64,000 nucleotides of DNA, from assembly GCF_000379485.1 (NCBI RefSeq), contig NZ_KB902283.1, positions 55,639 through 119,638 on the forward strand, read 5' to 3'. Below the pieces are notes generated by a model that saw nothing but the letters and a program-made list of their open reading frames with translations, was not told where the DNA came from and searched no databases. This DNA comes from Wenxinia marina DSM 24838 (lineage in GTDB: Bacteria; Pseudomonadota; Alphaproteobacteria; Rhodobacterales; Rhodobacteraceae). The position numbers and the translations under genes are program-made. Of this stretch, positions 56,292-64,000 are shown in pieces. The number at the start of each line of letters is the position of its first letter. The first letter of the stretch is position 1.

Positions 56292-56954
56292 TTAGAGCAC
56301 GTTCAGGCTCTTGGCGCGCTGTATGGCCTCGGGGGTGGTTCGCGCCATCAGCCGCTGCCGCGCGGACGACAGGCGGACCTTCAGCGCCGACTCCGAGATC
56401 CCGAGCATGTGGGCCGCAGCGGCGTGGCGATGCCCGTCTGCGATCAGCCTCAACGCCTCGATCTGCGCCTTGGTCATCTGGCTCTTCGGTTCGGTGAGCG
56501 AGTGCAGGTCGCTCACGATGGTCCGCATCTCGGCGATCTCGTCGTCCGTGAATTCCCGGTTCGAATGCGCGACCGAGCACACGGTGCGCGACTGGACGGG
56601 CCCGCAGGAGATGGTGACCCCGTGCTTGAGGCCGAAGGACCGCGCCTGGTCGATGATGCCGTAAGGGTCGGCGATCTCTCCGTCGCTCCACCGCGTCGCT
56701 CCAGAGTTGGCGTAGGACCAGGCGACCATGGGATCGCGCAGGACGTAGCCTTCCTCGGCATAGTGCCGGATCCATGCCTGGTCGAATGTCTGGAAGAACA
56801 TCAGAGGCGACGTGAAGCGGAAATGCAGGGCCAGGTAGTAGCCGGCCTCCGCATAGGGCTCGAGCCGTGCCAGCTCGGCCTGGATGTTCAGGTTCTCCGG
56901 CTCGCCGCTCACGGGGCCGGATCCGGATTGCTGGAACGAGGGGCGCACACTCAT
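56292..56954 (-). CDS. LuxR-family regulator with autoinducer-binding domain
   Basis: A 220-residue protein. The autoinducer-binding domain covers about 25-150. Trp61, Tyr65, Asp74, Pro75 and Trp89 have exactly the spacing of the acyl-homoserine-lactone-contacting residues Trp57, Tyr61, Asp70, Pro71 and Trp85 of TraR. A glycine in HGVTISCG is near the expected Gly. The C-terminal helix-turn-helix covers about 157-205 (ALRLIADGHRHAAAAHMLGI, then SESALKVRLSSARQRL). It should bind a small acylated signal and regulate genes in the cytoplasm. Its ATG overlaps the histidine kinase stop by four bases. Confidence 0.88.
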   Translation of the reverse strand: MSVRPSFQQSGSGPVSGEPENLNIQAELARLEPYAEAGYYLALHFRFTSPLMFFQTFDQAWIRHYAEEGYVLRDPMVAWSYANSGATRWSDGEIADPYGIIDQARSFGLKHGVTISCGPVQSRTVCSVAHSNREFTDDEIAEMRTIVSDLHSLTEPKSQMTKAQIEALRLIADGHRHAAAAHMLGISESALKVRLSSARQRLMARTTPEAIQRAKSLNVL

Positions 56955-58390
56955 TGTGTTCCGACTGCGCTTGCGACTGTCAACCGCGCAGGCTGCGGCC
57001 TGACGGGGACCTCTTCGGGAGCTTCGCTGCCGGTCACTCGGTTGAACTCCATGTAGAAGACGGTGCCCGTCCCCAACTCGCTCTCGTACTCGATCGTGGC
57101 GTCGTGACGCTCGGCGATCTGCTTGGTGATGTTGAGACCGAGGCCGGTGCCGCCCACCTTCCGCTTTTCGGACGAATCGACCTGGGTGAACTTGCCGAAG
57201 ACCCGGTCCTCGGCGCCCTCGGGAATGCCCACCCCCCTGTCCCTGACGGAGACGCGCACCCGCGATCCGATGGGCCTGGCACTCACCGTCACGGTCCCGC
57301 CCTCGTTCGAGAACTTCATGGCGTTCGACAGCAGGTTCTGCAGCGCCTGCACCAACCTGTTGCGATCGCCCATGATCGTGCATCCGGGCGCCTCCAGCTC
57401 GGTCTGCACATGGATGCCCAGCTTCGTCGCGAAGCCGGAGGTTGATTCGATGGCCTCGTGAATCGTCGCGTGCACGTCGAGAGGCTCGAATCGGAACGAC
57501 ATCTCGCCGGCTTCCATCTTCTGCAGGTCGAGCAGGTCGTCGATCAGCAGGGCCAGCCGGTGGCTGTTTCGACCGGCGATCTCGAGCAGCGAGCGCGCCT
57601 TCTGCGGAAGCTCTCCCACGGCGCCGGAATTGATGAGGTCGATCGACCCCTTGATCGACGTCAGCGGGGTCCGGAGCTCGTGGCTGACGACCGAGACGAA
57701 CTGCGACTTCACCGCGAGCGCGGCGCGGGCCAGCTCGGCCTCCTTCTCGACCAGCTTCATCTGCTCGAGGTTGCGCCGGTAGCCGAGGTAGAACTTCCAC
57801 GAGATGTCGATCAGGAAGTAGATGACGAAGATGATCGTGAAGAATTCCAGCCAGACCGTCGATTTCAGGGGCGGGGCATAGCGAAAGACGTCGAGGAAGG
57901 CGACGAACACGAATCCCGCGAGGTAGATCGACAGGCGCAGGATCAGGATGCTCAGTATCTGGCTGTTGTACATCGCCGCGAAGAGCGATGCGGAGAACAG
58001 GATGAACAGGGGCGTGAAATGCCCCCCGGACGTCTGCTGGATGGCGATGCTGATGACGAAGGAGCAGACGCCGATCGCGCTGAGGACCGTGTTGAAGGCG
58101 ATCCGTCTCAGGATCCGCCGCCCCATGACGGGATCCTCGCCGTCCCAGGACCTCGCGAACCGCCCCAGCCGCTCGTCCAGGAATTCCGTGAACAGGACGA
58201 AGACGTAGCAGAGCAGCGCGACCAGCGTGTCGAAGTACGCGGCCGCGAGGACCACGGCCGCGAGGAAGCTGGTCTGTCGCTTCCAGATCAGCTGGTTCAG
58301 CAGGCCCGCATACTCTTTCAGCTGCTGCTCGCGCCCTCGCGGGTCGAACCAGTCGCTGCTGCCGGCCCGAAGCGTGGTCAGAAACGTCAT
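56951..58390 (-). CDS. Membrane histidine kinase with six-TM sensor region
   Basis: About 479 residues from the ATG at 58390 (an in-frame GTG lies 27 bases upstream; neither has a good ribosome site). Hydrophobic stretches between about residues 40 and 200 give six predicted membrane helices without a large periplasmic loop. The kinase core follows: H-box VSVVSHELRTPLTS with His237, N-box LLSNAMKFSNEGG, G1 VRDRGVGIP, F-box VFGKFTQVD and G2 GGTGLGLNI. No receiver domain is fused and no response regulator gene is next to it; the neighbour is the LuxR-type gene, overlapping by four bases. Multi-TM sensors of this shape often detect membrane-soluble signals. Confidence 0.88.
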   Translation of the reverse strand: MTFLTTLRAGSSDWFDPRGREQQLKEYAGLLNQLIWKRQTSFLAAVVLAAAYFDTLVALLCYVFVLFTEFLDERLGRFARSWDGEDPVMGRRILRRIAFNTVLSAIGVCSFVISIAIQQTSGGHFTPLFILFSASLFAAMYNSQILSILILRLSIYLAGFVFVAFLDVFRYAPPLKSTVWLEFFTIIFVIYFLIDISWKFYLGYRRNLEQMKLVEKEAELARAALAVKSQFVSVVSHELRTPLTSIKGSIDLINSGAVGELPQKARSLLEIAGRNSHRLALLIDDLLDLQKMEAGEMSFRFEPLDVHATIHEAIESTSGFATKLGIHVQTELEAPGCTIMGDRNRLVQALQNLLSNAMKFSNEGGTVTVSARPIGSRVRVSVRDRGVGIPEGAEDRVFGKFTQVDSSEKRKVGGTGLGLNITKQIAERHDATIEYESELGTGTVFYMEFNRVTGSEAPEEVPVRPQPARLTVASAVGTQ

Positions 58391-58497
58391 GGACAACTTC
58401 GGCACTTCTCGCGCCACCCCGATCTCGATCGAGCCCGAGGTAGCGATGAAATATGTTTAAAAGCCGTCCTTCGTCTGGCGAGATGCAGGGAGTTCGA

Positions 58498-58514
58498 CAG
58501 CTGCGGCGCAGCTG
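58498..58514. promoter_or_regulatory. Inverted repeat between the synthase and kinase genes
   Basis: CAGCTGC and GCAGCTG, separated by GGC, form a perfect dyad in the 148-base gap, 24 bases after the synthase stop on the reverse strand. It may be a LuxR-type operator controlling the kinase and LuxR genes, or a hairpin. An A+T-rich stretch (58448-58461) on its downstream side could hold a promoter. Confidence 0.35.
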
Positions 58515-58538
58515 CCGCGCGGTGAACCGGGGACGCCG

Positions 58539-59219
58539 TCAGGCCGCATCGGACTTGGACTTGGACCGGACGTTCCACAGACCGGGGAAGGGGATGGCCG
58601 CCTGCGGGATCTCGCTCACCGGGCCGAGCGCGGGCATCCGTGCCAGCACGGCGGTGCGCTGATCCTTCACGTCGGCCCGCAGCAGCTGCAGGGGCTTCTT
58701 CAGCCCGAGGTAGCTGCGCGGCCCGATCATCGGCGTGTAGCGCAGATACCGGCTGTAGAAGGCCACGTGCTCCTTGCGCACCGGCGCGAGGGCGATGTCG
58801 ACGTCGTAGAAGATCGTCGCCAGCATCGGGATGCGCAGCGCGAGGAAATGCAGCGGCACCCCCTGCAGGCGGGCGTCGGGATCGACCACGAAGCGGGTCG
58901 GGTCGAGGATGGTCTGACCGTGCTCGGCTTCGATGCCGGCCTCGGGAAAGACGGTCAGCGTGGGCGAATGGGGGAAATCCTTCGTGACGAGGTGCAGGCG
59001 GACCGCCGCGCACAGCGTGCCGTCGAGATCGACCGCGACGTTCACGCAGTTGTCCATGTCGTCGAACGCGTCGGACATGATGCCGCTCTCGTCCGGGTCG
59101 ATCGATCGTTCGGCGAGATAGCCCTTGTAGCGCAGGCGCCGGATCTCCTCGAGGCCCGCCTCGTCCGAGACGATCCGGTATCTGCACGCCCTCAGTGCCG
59201 CCAGAACCTGTTCGTTCAT
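58539..59219 (-). CDS. LuxI/FeeM-like N-acyltransferase (autoinducer or N-acyl amino acid synthase-like)
   Basis: A 226-residue protein with the GNAT-like fold shared by LuxI and FeeM. Visible landmarks are RRLRYKGYL near 27-35 (the position of LuxI Arg24 and Phe28, with Tyr34), Asp53 and Asp56 in FDDMD, Arg74 in CAAVRLHL, and DPTRF with Arg109. The last corresponds to the E-x-S-R motif of LuxI with conservative changes. The LuxI Trp is not evident, so the product is probably not a standard acyl-homoserine lactone; an N-acyl amino acid is possible. ATG at 59219 has a G-rich stretch just upstream. The gene follows the methyltransferase after 19 bases, in the same operon. Confidence 0.7.
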   Translation of the reverse strand: MNEQVLAALRACRYRIVSDEAGLEEIRRLRYKGYLAERSIDPDESGIMSDAFDDMDNCVNVAVDLDGTLCAAVRLHLVTKDFPHSPTLTVFPEAGIEAEHGQTILDPTRFVVDPDARLQGVPLHFLALRIPMLATIFYDVDIALAPVRKEHVAFYSRYLRYTPMIGPRSYLGLKKPLQLLRADVKDQRTAVLARMPALGPVSEIPQAAIPFPGLWNVRSKSKSDAA

Positions 59220-59238
59220 CCCTGCCCCCTGCCCGTGC

Positions 59239-60000
59239 TCACGGCGCCGCACGGCAGACGACGAGGTCGCTGTAGCCCCGGTAGGCCTGTTCCTGCCGCA
59301 GGACCTCGAACCCTGCCGCCTCCGCCTTCGAGGCGAGCACCCCCGCGTCAAAGGTCCAGAACACGCCCGCGTCCTGCGACCTGCGGATCGCATTGTTCTG
59401 GCGCGTGATCTCGCGGCCCCGCCAGAAGATGCGAATCGCGCCGAGCAGTCCCGTCTCCCGGACGATGTGCCGGAACAGGAAGCCCCGCCAGTCGGAGAGA
59501 TCGAGGCTGCGCCCGATGTCGACCAGGTAGAGCAGGCCGCCTGGGCGCACGAGGCGCCGCAGGTCGCTCAGCCGCTGTTCCTGCCGCGGCATCGTATAGA
59601 GCGCGTGCACGCACACGACGAGGTCCGCCGGCTCCGTCACGCCGGTCGTCTCGAGCGAGCGGCCTTCGTACTCGACGTTGTCGTGGGCCGCGAGTTTCGA
59701 CTTCGCGCGCGCGAGCATCCCCGGATCAGGTTCGATCAGGCGGATCCGGCTGTCAGGAAAGGCCGCGGCCGCGATCCCGGTGTAGTTCCCCGTCCCGCCT
59801 CCAATGTCGTAGATCAGCCCCGGCCGCTCGATCGTTCCGAGGAAGGATCTGAAGTCGTCGAGGAGCGCCCGGTACGCGGGGTTGTGCTCCGACAGAAGGT
59901 CGTAGCTGGTCGCATAGGCGGTCCAGTCGGTGCGATCCGATTGACCGCTCTCCGAATTGCCGGTAGATGACGTTACGGCAGTGGCGTTTCTGGCACTCAT
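59239..60000 (-). CDS. Class I SAM-dependent methyltransferase of the signalling cluster
   Basis: About 253 residues from the ATG at 60000. The SAM-binding motif YDIGGGTGNYTG is near residue 64, with the acidic residue of strand 2 in IRLIEPDPGML. The strand 4 region is ADLVVCVHALYTM and RRLVRPGGLLYLVDIG follows. A longer start at 60102 is open; its extra 34 residues look unstructured, but a possible leaderless start there cannot be excluded. The position directly before the acyltransferase suggests it methylates the signal or a precursor; this is inference. It heads the four-gene reverse-strand array. Confidence 0.8.
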   Translation of the reverse strand: MSARNATAVTSSTGNSESGQSDRTDWTAYATSYDLLSEHNPAYRALLDDFRSFLGTIERPGLIYDIGGGTGNYTGIAAAAFPDSRIRLIEPDPGMLARAKSKLAAHDNVEYEGRSLETTGVTEPADLVVCVHALYTMPRQEQRLSDLRRLVRPGGLLYLVDIGRSLDLSDWRGFLFRHIVRETGLLGAIRIFWRGREITRQNNAIRRSQDAGVFWTFDAGVLASKAEAAGFEVLRQEQAYRGYSDLVVCRAAP

Positions 60001-60102
60001 CTGCACTGGCAGGAAACTCCGAGGTTGCGTTTCGACCCTGGATCGGAACACTGCCCGACCATCCGGCCTGACCGTGGGCGTGCGCCCCGAGGTCGCCTTC
60101 AT

Positions 60103-60975
60103 CCTTTGTTAATCAATGGTATAGTAGGTTCAGGTCAAGCTGCGTCTACAACCAACACGGCAGTTTGCCGCAAAAAAGACTATCTTAAGACGCATGATTG
60201 ACACACATGCAACCTGCGACCGGCGCAGTTTTGACCAACAACCGCCGCAAAGCCCTGCGAGGTTCGGCCCTGTCGGTGGGGGCCGACCGATCAGGCTGCA
60301 CGATGAAACACGTCGAGATCTTGAACCATGATCCGGTCTTCCTGGATCTTCTTCCCCATTTCCTGGGGATCGCACACCACGACAACGTCGACGCCGCGCC
60401 GTCGGGCATGACTTCGCCGCTCAGGACACCCGTCCGCCGCGGGTCGCTTCAGATTTCCATCCTGCGGCCCCGGGCCCGCCTCGACAGGGCGATCCTCGCC
60501 GCCATCCCCGGCCGCTGACGCTAGCTGCGCATGGGAAGCTGCCGGTTTCCCTGCGCGCACGACGACCTTGGTCGCGCCCTGCGGCTCCCCCGCCGGCTCG
60601 CGGGCTCACGCGCCCAAGGGCCTCGCGGTTGCCGTCCGCCACCCGCACAACGACATGGTTTCGTCAGACAGGGACGCTAAGGGCGCGAGCCCCGTCCGGG
60701 CCCCGGGACAGGCCCGGGGCGGGTGTTCCAGGCGAAGGGCGGCGTCGGGCCGCCGTCAGACGCTCCGACCCTTCGGTCGAAGAGATCTGTCACCCAACCT
60801 CCGCCAGACCTCGACCGTCTCGCAGGTGGACAGGTAGCGCCGGGCAAGGCGAACTCGCCGCCAAGCCGCCGTTCGACGACCAGCGCCCCCCGCCCCCTCC
60901 GCTTGACCTTCGGCCCCCGGACGATCATGTAGCGCGGGCCGCCGCGGGTGGCGCGTGACGGGGCGATTGGGACGC
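60103..60975. other. Stretch with no convincing gene
   Basis: About 870 bases. The part 60103-60210 is A+T-rich compared with the surroundings and probably holds the promoter of the methyltransferase operon: TTGACC at 60138-60133 on the reverse strand, with a poor -10 after 18 bases. The rest has only short open frames without codon bias or recognisable domains on either strand. A C+G-rich hairpin (CCGGGCC and GGCCCGG at 60696-60717) is visible. I see no tRNA, RNA motif or mobile element. Confidence 0.6.
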
Positions 60976-61845
60976 ATGTCGATGACCGAGAAGGCCGGAC
61001 TGGGCGCGAGCATTCTCGAGACCGTCAAGACCATCGTCTCCGCCCTCCTGATCGCGGGCCTCTTCCGCACGATCTTCTTCCAGCCGTTCTGGATCCCGTC
61101 GGGCAGCATGAAGGACACTCTGCTGATCGGCGACTTCCTGTTCGTGAACAAGATGGCCTACGGCTACTCCTACGCCTCCTGCCCCTCGATCCGCATCGCC
61201 GCCCTCGGCATCGACATCGACGCCGAGGATTTCTGCGGTTTCCTGCGCCCGGACCCGGACGACCCCGAGACGCCGCCCGGCGGCGCGCGGCTCTGGGGCG
61301 ACATGCCCGAGCGCGGCGACATCGTCGTCTTCCGCCACCCGGTGACAGGCCTCGACTTCATCAAGCGCGTCATCGGCCTGCCCGGCGACCGCATCCAGGT
61401 CACCGACGGCCTGCTCCACATCAACGACGAACCGGTCGAGGTGGAGCCCGCCGGCCTGTTCGTCGAGACGATGGCACCGCAGGGCCCGCAGGGCCTGATC
61501 CCGCGCTGCGCCAACGGCGCGGTCGGGATCGGCGCCGAATGCCAGAAGCGCCGCTTCATCGAGACGCTGCCGAACGGGGTGAGCCACTCGATCCTCGATA
61601 TCGGCATGCAGGGGTCGGACAATACCGGCGTCTACACGGTGCCCGAGGGCTACCTGTTCTTCATGGGCGACAACCGCGACAATTCCACCGACAGCCGGGT
61701 GCCGCAGGCGGCCCGGGGCGTCGGATTCGTGCCCTTCGAGGACCTCGTCGGACGGGCCGACCGGGTCATCTTCTCCTCCGCCGGCCGCTCCATGCTGGCC
61801 TTCTGGACCTGGCGCGGGGACCGCTTCTTCAAGGCTCTGGAGTGA
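60976..61845 (+). CDS. lepB: Signal peptidase I
   Basis: A 289-residue inner-membrane protease that removes signal peptides from exported proteins. One N-terminal membrane helix ([17 protein letters not shown]) precedes the catalytic Ser in PSGSMKDTL near residue 43. The catalytic Lys is in [12 protein letters not shown] near 125, and [11 protein letters not shown] near 230 is the conserved box near the C-terminus. I use the ATG at 60976; a GTG 21 bases earlier is open. It overlaps rnc by four bases. Confidence 0.95.
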   Translation: MSMTEKAGLGASILETVKTIVSALLIAGLFRTIFFQPFWIPSGSMKDTLLIGDFLFVNKMAYGYSYASCPSIRIAALGIDIDAEDFCGFLRPDPDDPETPPGGARLWGDMPERGDIVVFRHPVTGLDFIKRVIGLPGDRIQVTDGLLHINDEPVEVEPAGLFVETMAPQGPQGLIPRCANGAVGIGAECQKRRFIETLPNGVSHSILDIGMQGSDNTGVYTVPEGYLFFMGDNRDNSTDSRVPQAARGVGFVPFEDLVGRADRVIFSSAGRSMLAFWTWRGDRFFKALE

Positions 61846-62525
61846 AGCCCTCGGCCGAGGCGCGGGCGCTCGCCGCCCGGATCGGTCACGAGTTCCGCGA
61901 CCCTGCCCTGCTGATCCGCGCGCTCACCCACGGCTCCCACGGCGGTCCCGACACCGGCGACAACGAGCGGCTGGAATTTCTCGGCGACCGCGTGCTCGGC
62001 CTCGCCATGGCCGAAGCATTGCTGGCCGCCGACAAGGCCGCCACCGAGGGCCAGCTCGCCCCCCGCTTCAACGCCCTCGTCCGGCGCGAGACCTGCGCCG
62101 AGGTCGCCCGCGAGATCGGCCTCGGCGCCGCGCTCAAGCTGGGGAGGTCCGAGCAGAAGACCGGCGGCCGCCGCAAGGACGCGCTGCTCGCCGACGCGAT
62201 GGAGGCGGTGATCGCCGCGGTCTTCCTCGACGCCGGCTTCGCCACGGCGCGCGAGTTGGTCCTGCGCCTCTGGGGCGGCCGGATCGCAGGGGTCGAGGTC
62301 GACGCCCGCGACCCCAAGACCGCCCTGCAGGAATGGGCGCAGGCCCGCGGCGAGCCGCCGCCGGGCTACGTGGAGGTCTCGCGCGAGGGGCCGCCGCACA
62401 AGCCGGTCTTCACGCTCGAGGTGCGCCTGACCGACGGCCGCACGGCCAGCGCCAGCGCCGGATCCAAGCGCGCGGCCGAACAGGCGGCGGCGCAGGCGAT
62501 GCTGGATCGCATCGACGGGGACTGA
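61842..62525 (+). CDS. rnc: Ribonuclease III
   Basis: A 227-residue double-strand-specific RNase that processes rRNA and other structured RNAs. The catalytic signature [14 protein letters not shown] is near residue 40, with the second acidic site in [15 protein letters not shown] near 108. The C-terminal double-stranded-RNA-binding domain ([13 protein letters not shown] to the end) covers about 150-227. The start is the GTG at 61842 inside the lepB stop. The lepB-rnc pair is common in alphaproteobacteria, but here era does not follow. Confidence 0.95.
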   Translation: MKPSAEARALAARIGHEFRDPALLIRALTHGSHGGPDTGDNERLEFLGDRVLGLAMAEALLAADKAATEGQLAPRFNALVRRETCAEVAREIGLGAALKLGRSEQKTGGRRKDALLADAMEAVIAAVFLDAGFATARELVLRLWGGRIAGVEVDARDPKTALQEWAQARGEPPPGYVEVSREGPPHKPVFTLEVRLTDGRTASASAGSKRAAEQAAAQAMLDRIDGD

Positions 62526-62624
62526 CGGCGCGGCGAGGCCGGAACCATCGCCGGGCGCCCGCGTTTCCGCTCACGAAGATGCGAGGCCGCCCCGGCCCTC
62601 GCGCAAGACGTGAAAGGCCCGCCC

Positions 62625-62786
62625 ATGATCGAATGGATCCTCATCCTCCTCGCCGTCGCCGCCGTGGCGGCCCTCCTCGGCTTCGGCCGGATCTCGGGCG
62701 CCGCGATGACCGGCGCCAAGATTCTGATCCTGATCGTGCTGGTCCTGTTCCTGCTCGTCCTCTTCGGGGTGATCGCGCTCGCCTGA
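62625..62786 (+). CDS. DUF1328 small membrane protein
   Basis: A 53-residue protein too small to be picked by length filters. It has two hydrophobic helices (ILILLAVAAVAALLGFG and ILILIVLVLFLLVLFGV) joined by the RISGAAMTGAK loop, which is the hallmark of the DUF1328/YtjA family. The function of that family is unknown; membrane stress has been suggested for some members. It lies between rnc and trmD on the same strand. Confidence 0.85.
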   Translation: MIEWILILLAVAAVAALLGFGRISGAAMTGAKILILIVLVLFLLVLFGVIALA

Positions 62787-62841
62787 GCGCGCTCCCGACG
62801 TCTGTTCCCTCGCGCGCCCGCCTCGGCTATGGGCGGGCGCG

Positions 62842-63654
62842 ATGAGTGACGATTCCACTTCCCCGCCCCCTCCCCCGCCCCGTGCCATCGGCCGCAAGAC
62901 GATGCGGCCCACGCTGCGCCCGCGCGAGCTGATGACCGGCGAGCCCGACCTCGCCGGCGTCTGGACCGCGCAGGTAATCACGCTGCTGCCGCAGGCGTTC
63001 CCGGGCGTCCTCGGCGAGAGCCTCACCGGTCGCGCCCTGAAGGACGGGCTGTGGCAGCTCCGGACGATCGACCTGCGCACCTTCGGCCTCGGCCCGCACC
63101 GCAACGTCGACGACACGCCCGCCGGGGGCGGGCCGGGCATGGTCCTGCGCGCCGACGTGATGGCCTCGGCCATCGCCGAGGCGGGCGCCGGCGCGCGGGG
63201 GCGGATGCCGCTGGTCTACCTCACGCCCCGGGGCCGTCCGTTCGACCAGGCCGCCGCGCGGCGGCTGGCGCAGGGCGACGGCGTGACGCTGATCTGCGGC
63301 CGGTTCGAGGGGCTGGACCAGCGGGTGATCGACGGCTTCGGGATCGAGGAGATCAGCCTCGGCGACTTCGTGATGACCGGGGGCGAGATCGCCGCGCAGG
63401 CGGTGCTGGACGCCGCGGTGCGGCTGCTGCCGGGCGTCCTTGGCAACGCCGCCTCGACCGAGGAGGAAAGCTTCTCGGCCGGTCTGCTGGAGCATCCGCA
63501 ATATACCCGCCCGCCGGTCTGGGAAGGACGGGAGATCCCGCCGGTCCTGCTGTCGGGCAACCACGCGGAGATCGCGAAGTGGCGCCGCGCGCAGGCGGAG
63601 CAGGTGACGGCGGAGCGTAGGCCGGACCTGTGGGCACGGTTGAAGCGAGAGTGA
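62842..63654 (+). CDS. trmD: tRNA (guanine-N1)-methyltransferase
   Basis: A 270-residue enzyme that methylates G37 of tRNAs using SAM. The SPOUT knot region is visible: VYLTPRGRPFDQ near 125, LICGRFEGLDQRVID near 150 and SLGDFVMTGGEIAA near 172. The C-terminal WEGREIPPVLLSGNHAEIAKWR near 230 is also typical. Residues 1-38 are a proline-rich extension before the usual start (AQVITLLPQAFPG), probably disordered. The usual neighbours rpsP, rimM and rplS are not seen in the window; an IS110-type gene lies downstream. Confidence 0.95.
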   Translation: MSDDSTSPPPPPPRAIGRKTMRPTLRPRELMTGEPDLAGVWTAQVITLLPQAFPGVLGESLTGRALKDGLWQLRTIDLRTFGLGPHRNVDDTPAGGGPGMVLRADVMASAIAEAGAGARGRMPLVYLTPRGRPFDQAAARRLAQGDGVTLICGRFEGLDQRVIDGFGIEEISLGDFVMTGGEIAAQAVLDAAVRLLPGVLGNAASTEEESFSAGLLEHPQYTRPPVWEGREIPPVLLSGNHAEIAKWRRAQAEQVTAERRPDLWARLKRE

Positions 63655-63730
63655 GGCGGGCGTCCGTCGGGGCCGGCGGCCCGGGCCTAAAGGGGTAACC
63701 CGCCCCGGCCTTGAGCCGGCAACTGTAACC

Positions 63731-64000
63731 TCAGGGGTTGGCTGTCGCGTAGTCCTTGGCGTCGCGGAGCATGGCGTTGAGGACGGTGAGGAGCTTGCGT
63801 GCGACGGCGATGATGGCCTGCTTGGGACGCTTTCCGGCGGCCTCGAGGCGGGCGCGGAAGGCGGCGAAGGCAGGGTCCCGGCGCGAGGCCTGCAGGCCGG
63901 CGAGGTAGAGCAGCGAGCGGATCACCGGTCGGCCGCCGGCGATCCTGCGGGGCGGGCTGCGCATCCCGGAGTCGCGCGCGACCGGCGCCAGTCCCGCCAG
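63731..64000 (-). CDS. IS110-family transposase, C-terminal part (continues beyond window)
   Basis: The open frame enters from the right edge and stops at 63731; 89 residues are visible. They match the C-terminal DEDD-type IS110 transposase tail: LAGLAPVARDSGM, GGRPVIRSLLYLAG and KRPKQAIIAVARKLLTVLNAML. IS110 elements usually lack terminal inverted repeats, and none is seen in the 76 bases between trmD and this gene. Completeness of the element cannot be judged. Confidence 0.85.
   Translation of the reverse strand: MAGLAPVARDSGMRSPPRRIAGGRPVIRSLLYLAGLQASRRDPAFAAFRARLEAAGKRPKQAIIAVARKLLTVLNAMLRDAKDYATANP

Noticed and set aside
60165..60185. Small hairpin CGGCA-GTT-TGCCG next to an A run
   Set aside because: On the reverse strand the U run precedes the stem, and on the forward strand A residues follow it, so it does not fit an intrinsic terminator on either strand.
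60185..60560. Short overlapping frames on both strands between the methyltransferase and lepB
   Set aside because: No domain, codon bias or ribosome site supports them, and frames on both strands are equally open.

Overview
The window is about 70% G+C and tightly packed with genes. It looks like the chromosome (or a chromid-like accessory region) of an alphaproteobacterium of the Rhodobacterales (Paracoccaceae/Roseobacter type). The reasons are the lepB-rnc pair, DUF1289 and DUF427 genes, a TRAP transporter, many binding-protein-dependent ABC transporters and very G+C-rich codons. The assignment is inferred from gene content; no rRNA or tRNA gene was seen. At least seven complete transport systems are present, so this is a nutrient-scavenging region with a housekeeping segment at the right end.

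Layout: (1) 1-2.35 kb: methyltransferase end, PuuB-like putrescine oxidase, and a broken sulfate-binding-protein gene. (2) 2.5-3.4 kb: an acidic repeat-containing protein. (3) 3.7-10.1 kb: LysR regulator, polyamine ABC transporter (SBP-ATPase-permease-permease) and PatD aldehyde dehydrogenase; with PuuB this suggests putrescine to GABA catabolism. (4) 10.2-16.2 kb: reverse-strand FbpABC/AfuABC-type ABC operon ending in a PP2C-like phosphatase, with a divergent ROK regulator. (5) 16.4-25.9 kb: ROK regulator, peptide-type ABC transporter, sulfatase and its formylglycine-generating enzyme, apparently one operon. (6) 25.9-38.0 kb: carbohydrate cluster with a PHP hydrolase, GH127 beta-L-arabinofuranosidase, sugar ABC transporter, LacI regulator, TIM-barrel isomerase, Gfo/Idh/MocA dehydrogenase and a second LacI regulator. 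Each LacI gene has repeated operator-like sites in front of it. (7) 38.1-46.5 kb: DUF427 protein, C69-like peptidase, peptide ABC transporter and divergent HTH regulator. (8) 46.6-52.7 kb: DUF1289 protein, amidohydrolase and a second polyamine-type ABC transporter. (9) 53-56 kb: TRAP transporter with the binding protein on the opposite strand. (10) 56.3-60.1 kb: a signalling cluster of LuxR-type receptor, six-TM histidine kinase, LuxI/FeeM-like acyltransferase and methyltransferase. (11) 60.1-60.97 kb: a stretch with no convincing gene. (12) 61-64 kb: lepB, rnc, a DUF1328 membrane peptide, trmD, and the end of an IS110-type transposase running off the edge.

The strongest candidate for an undescribed system is region 10. 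An acyl-homoserine-lactone-type receptor, with its ligand-binding residues in TraR spacing, sits beside an acyltransferase that is LuxI-like but not a canonical LuxI, a methyltransferase that could modify the product, and a membrane kinase that could be a second receptor. The chemistry is inference from gene families; the gene arrangement is read directly from the sequence.
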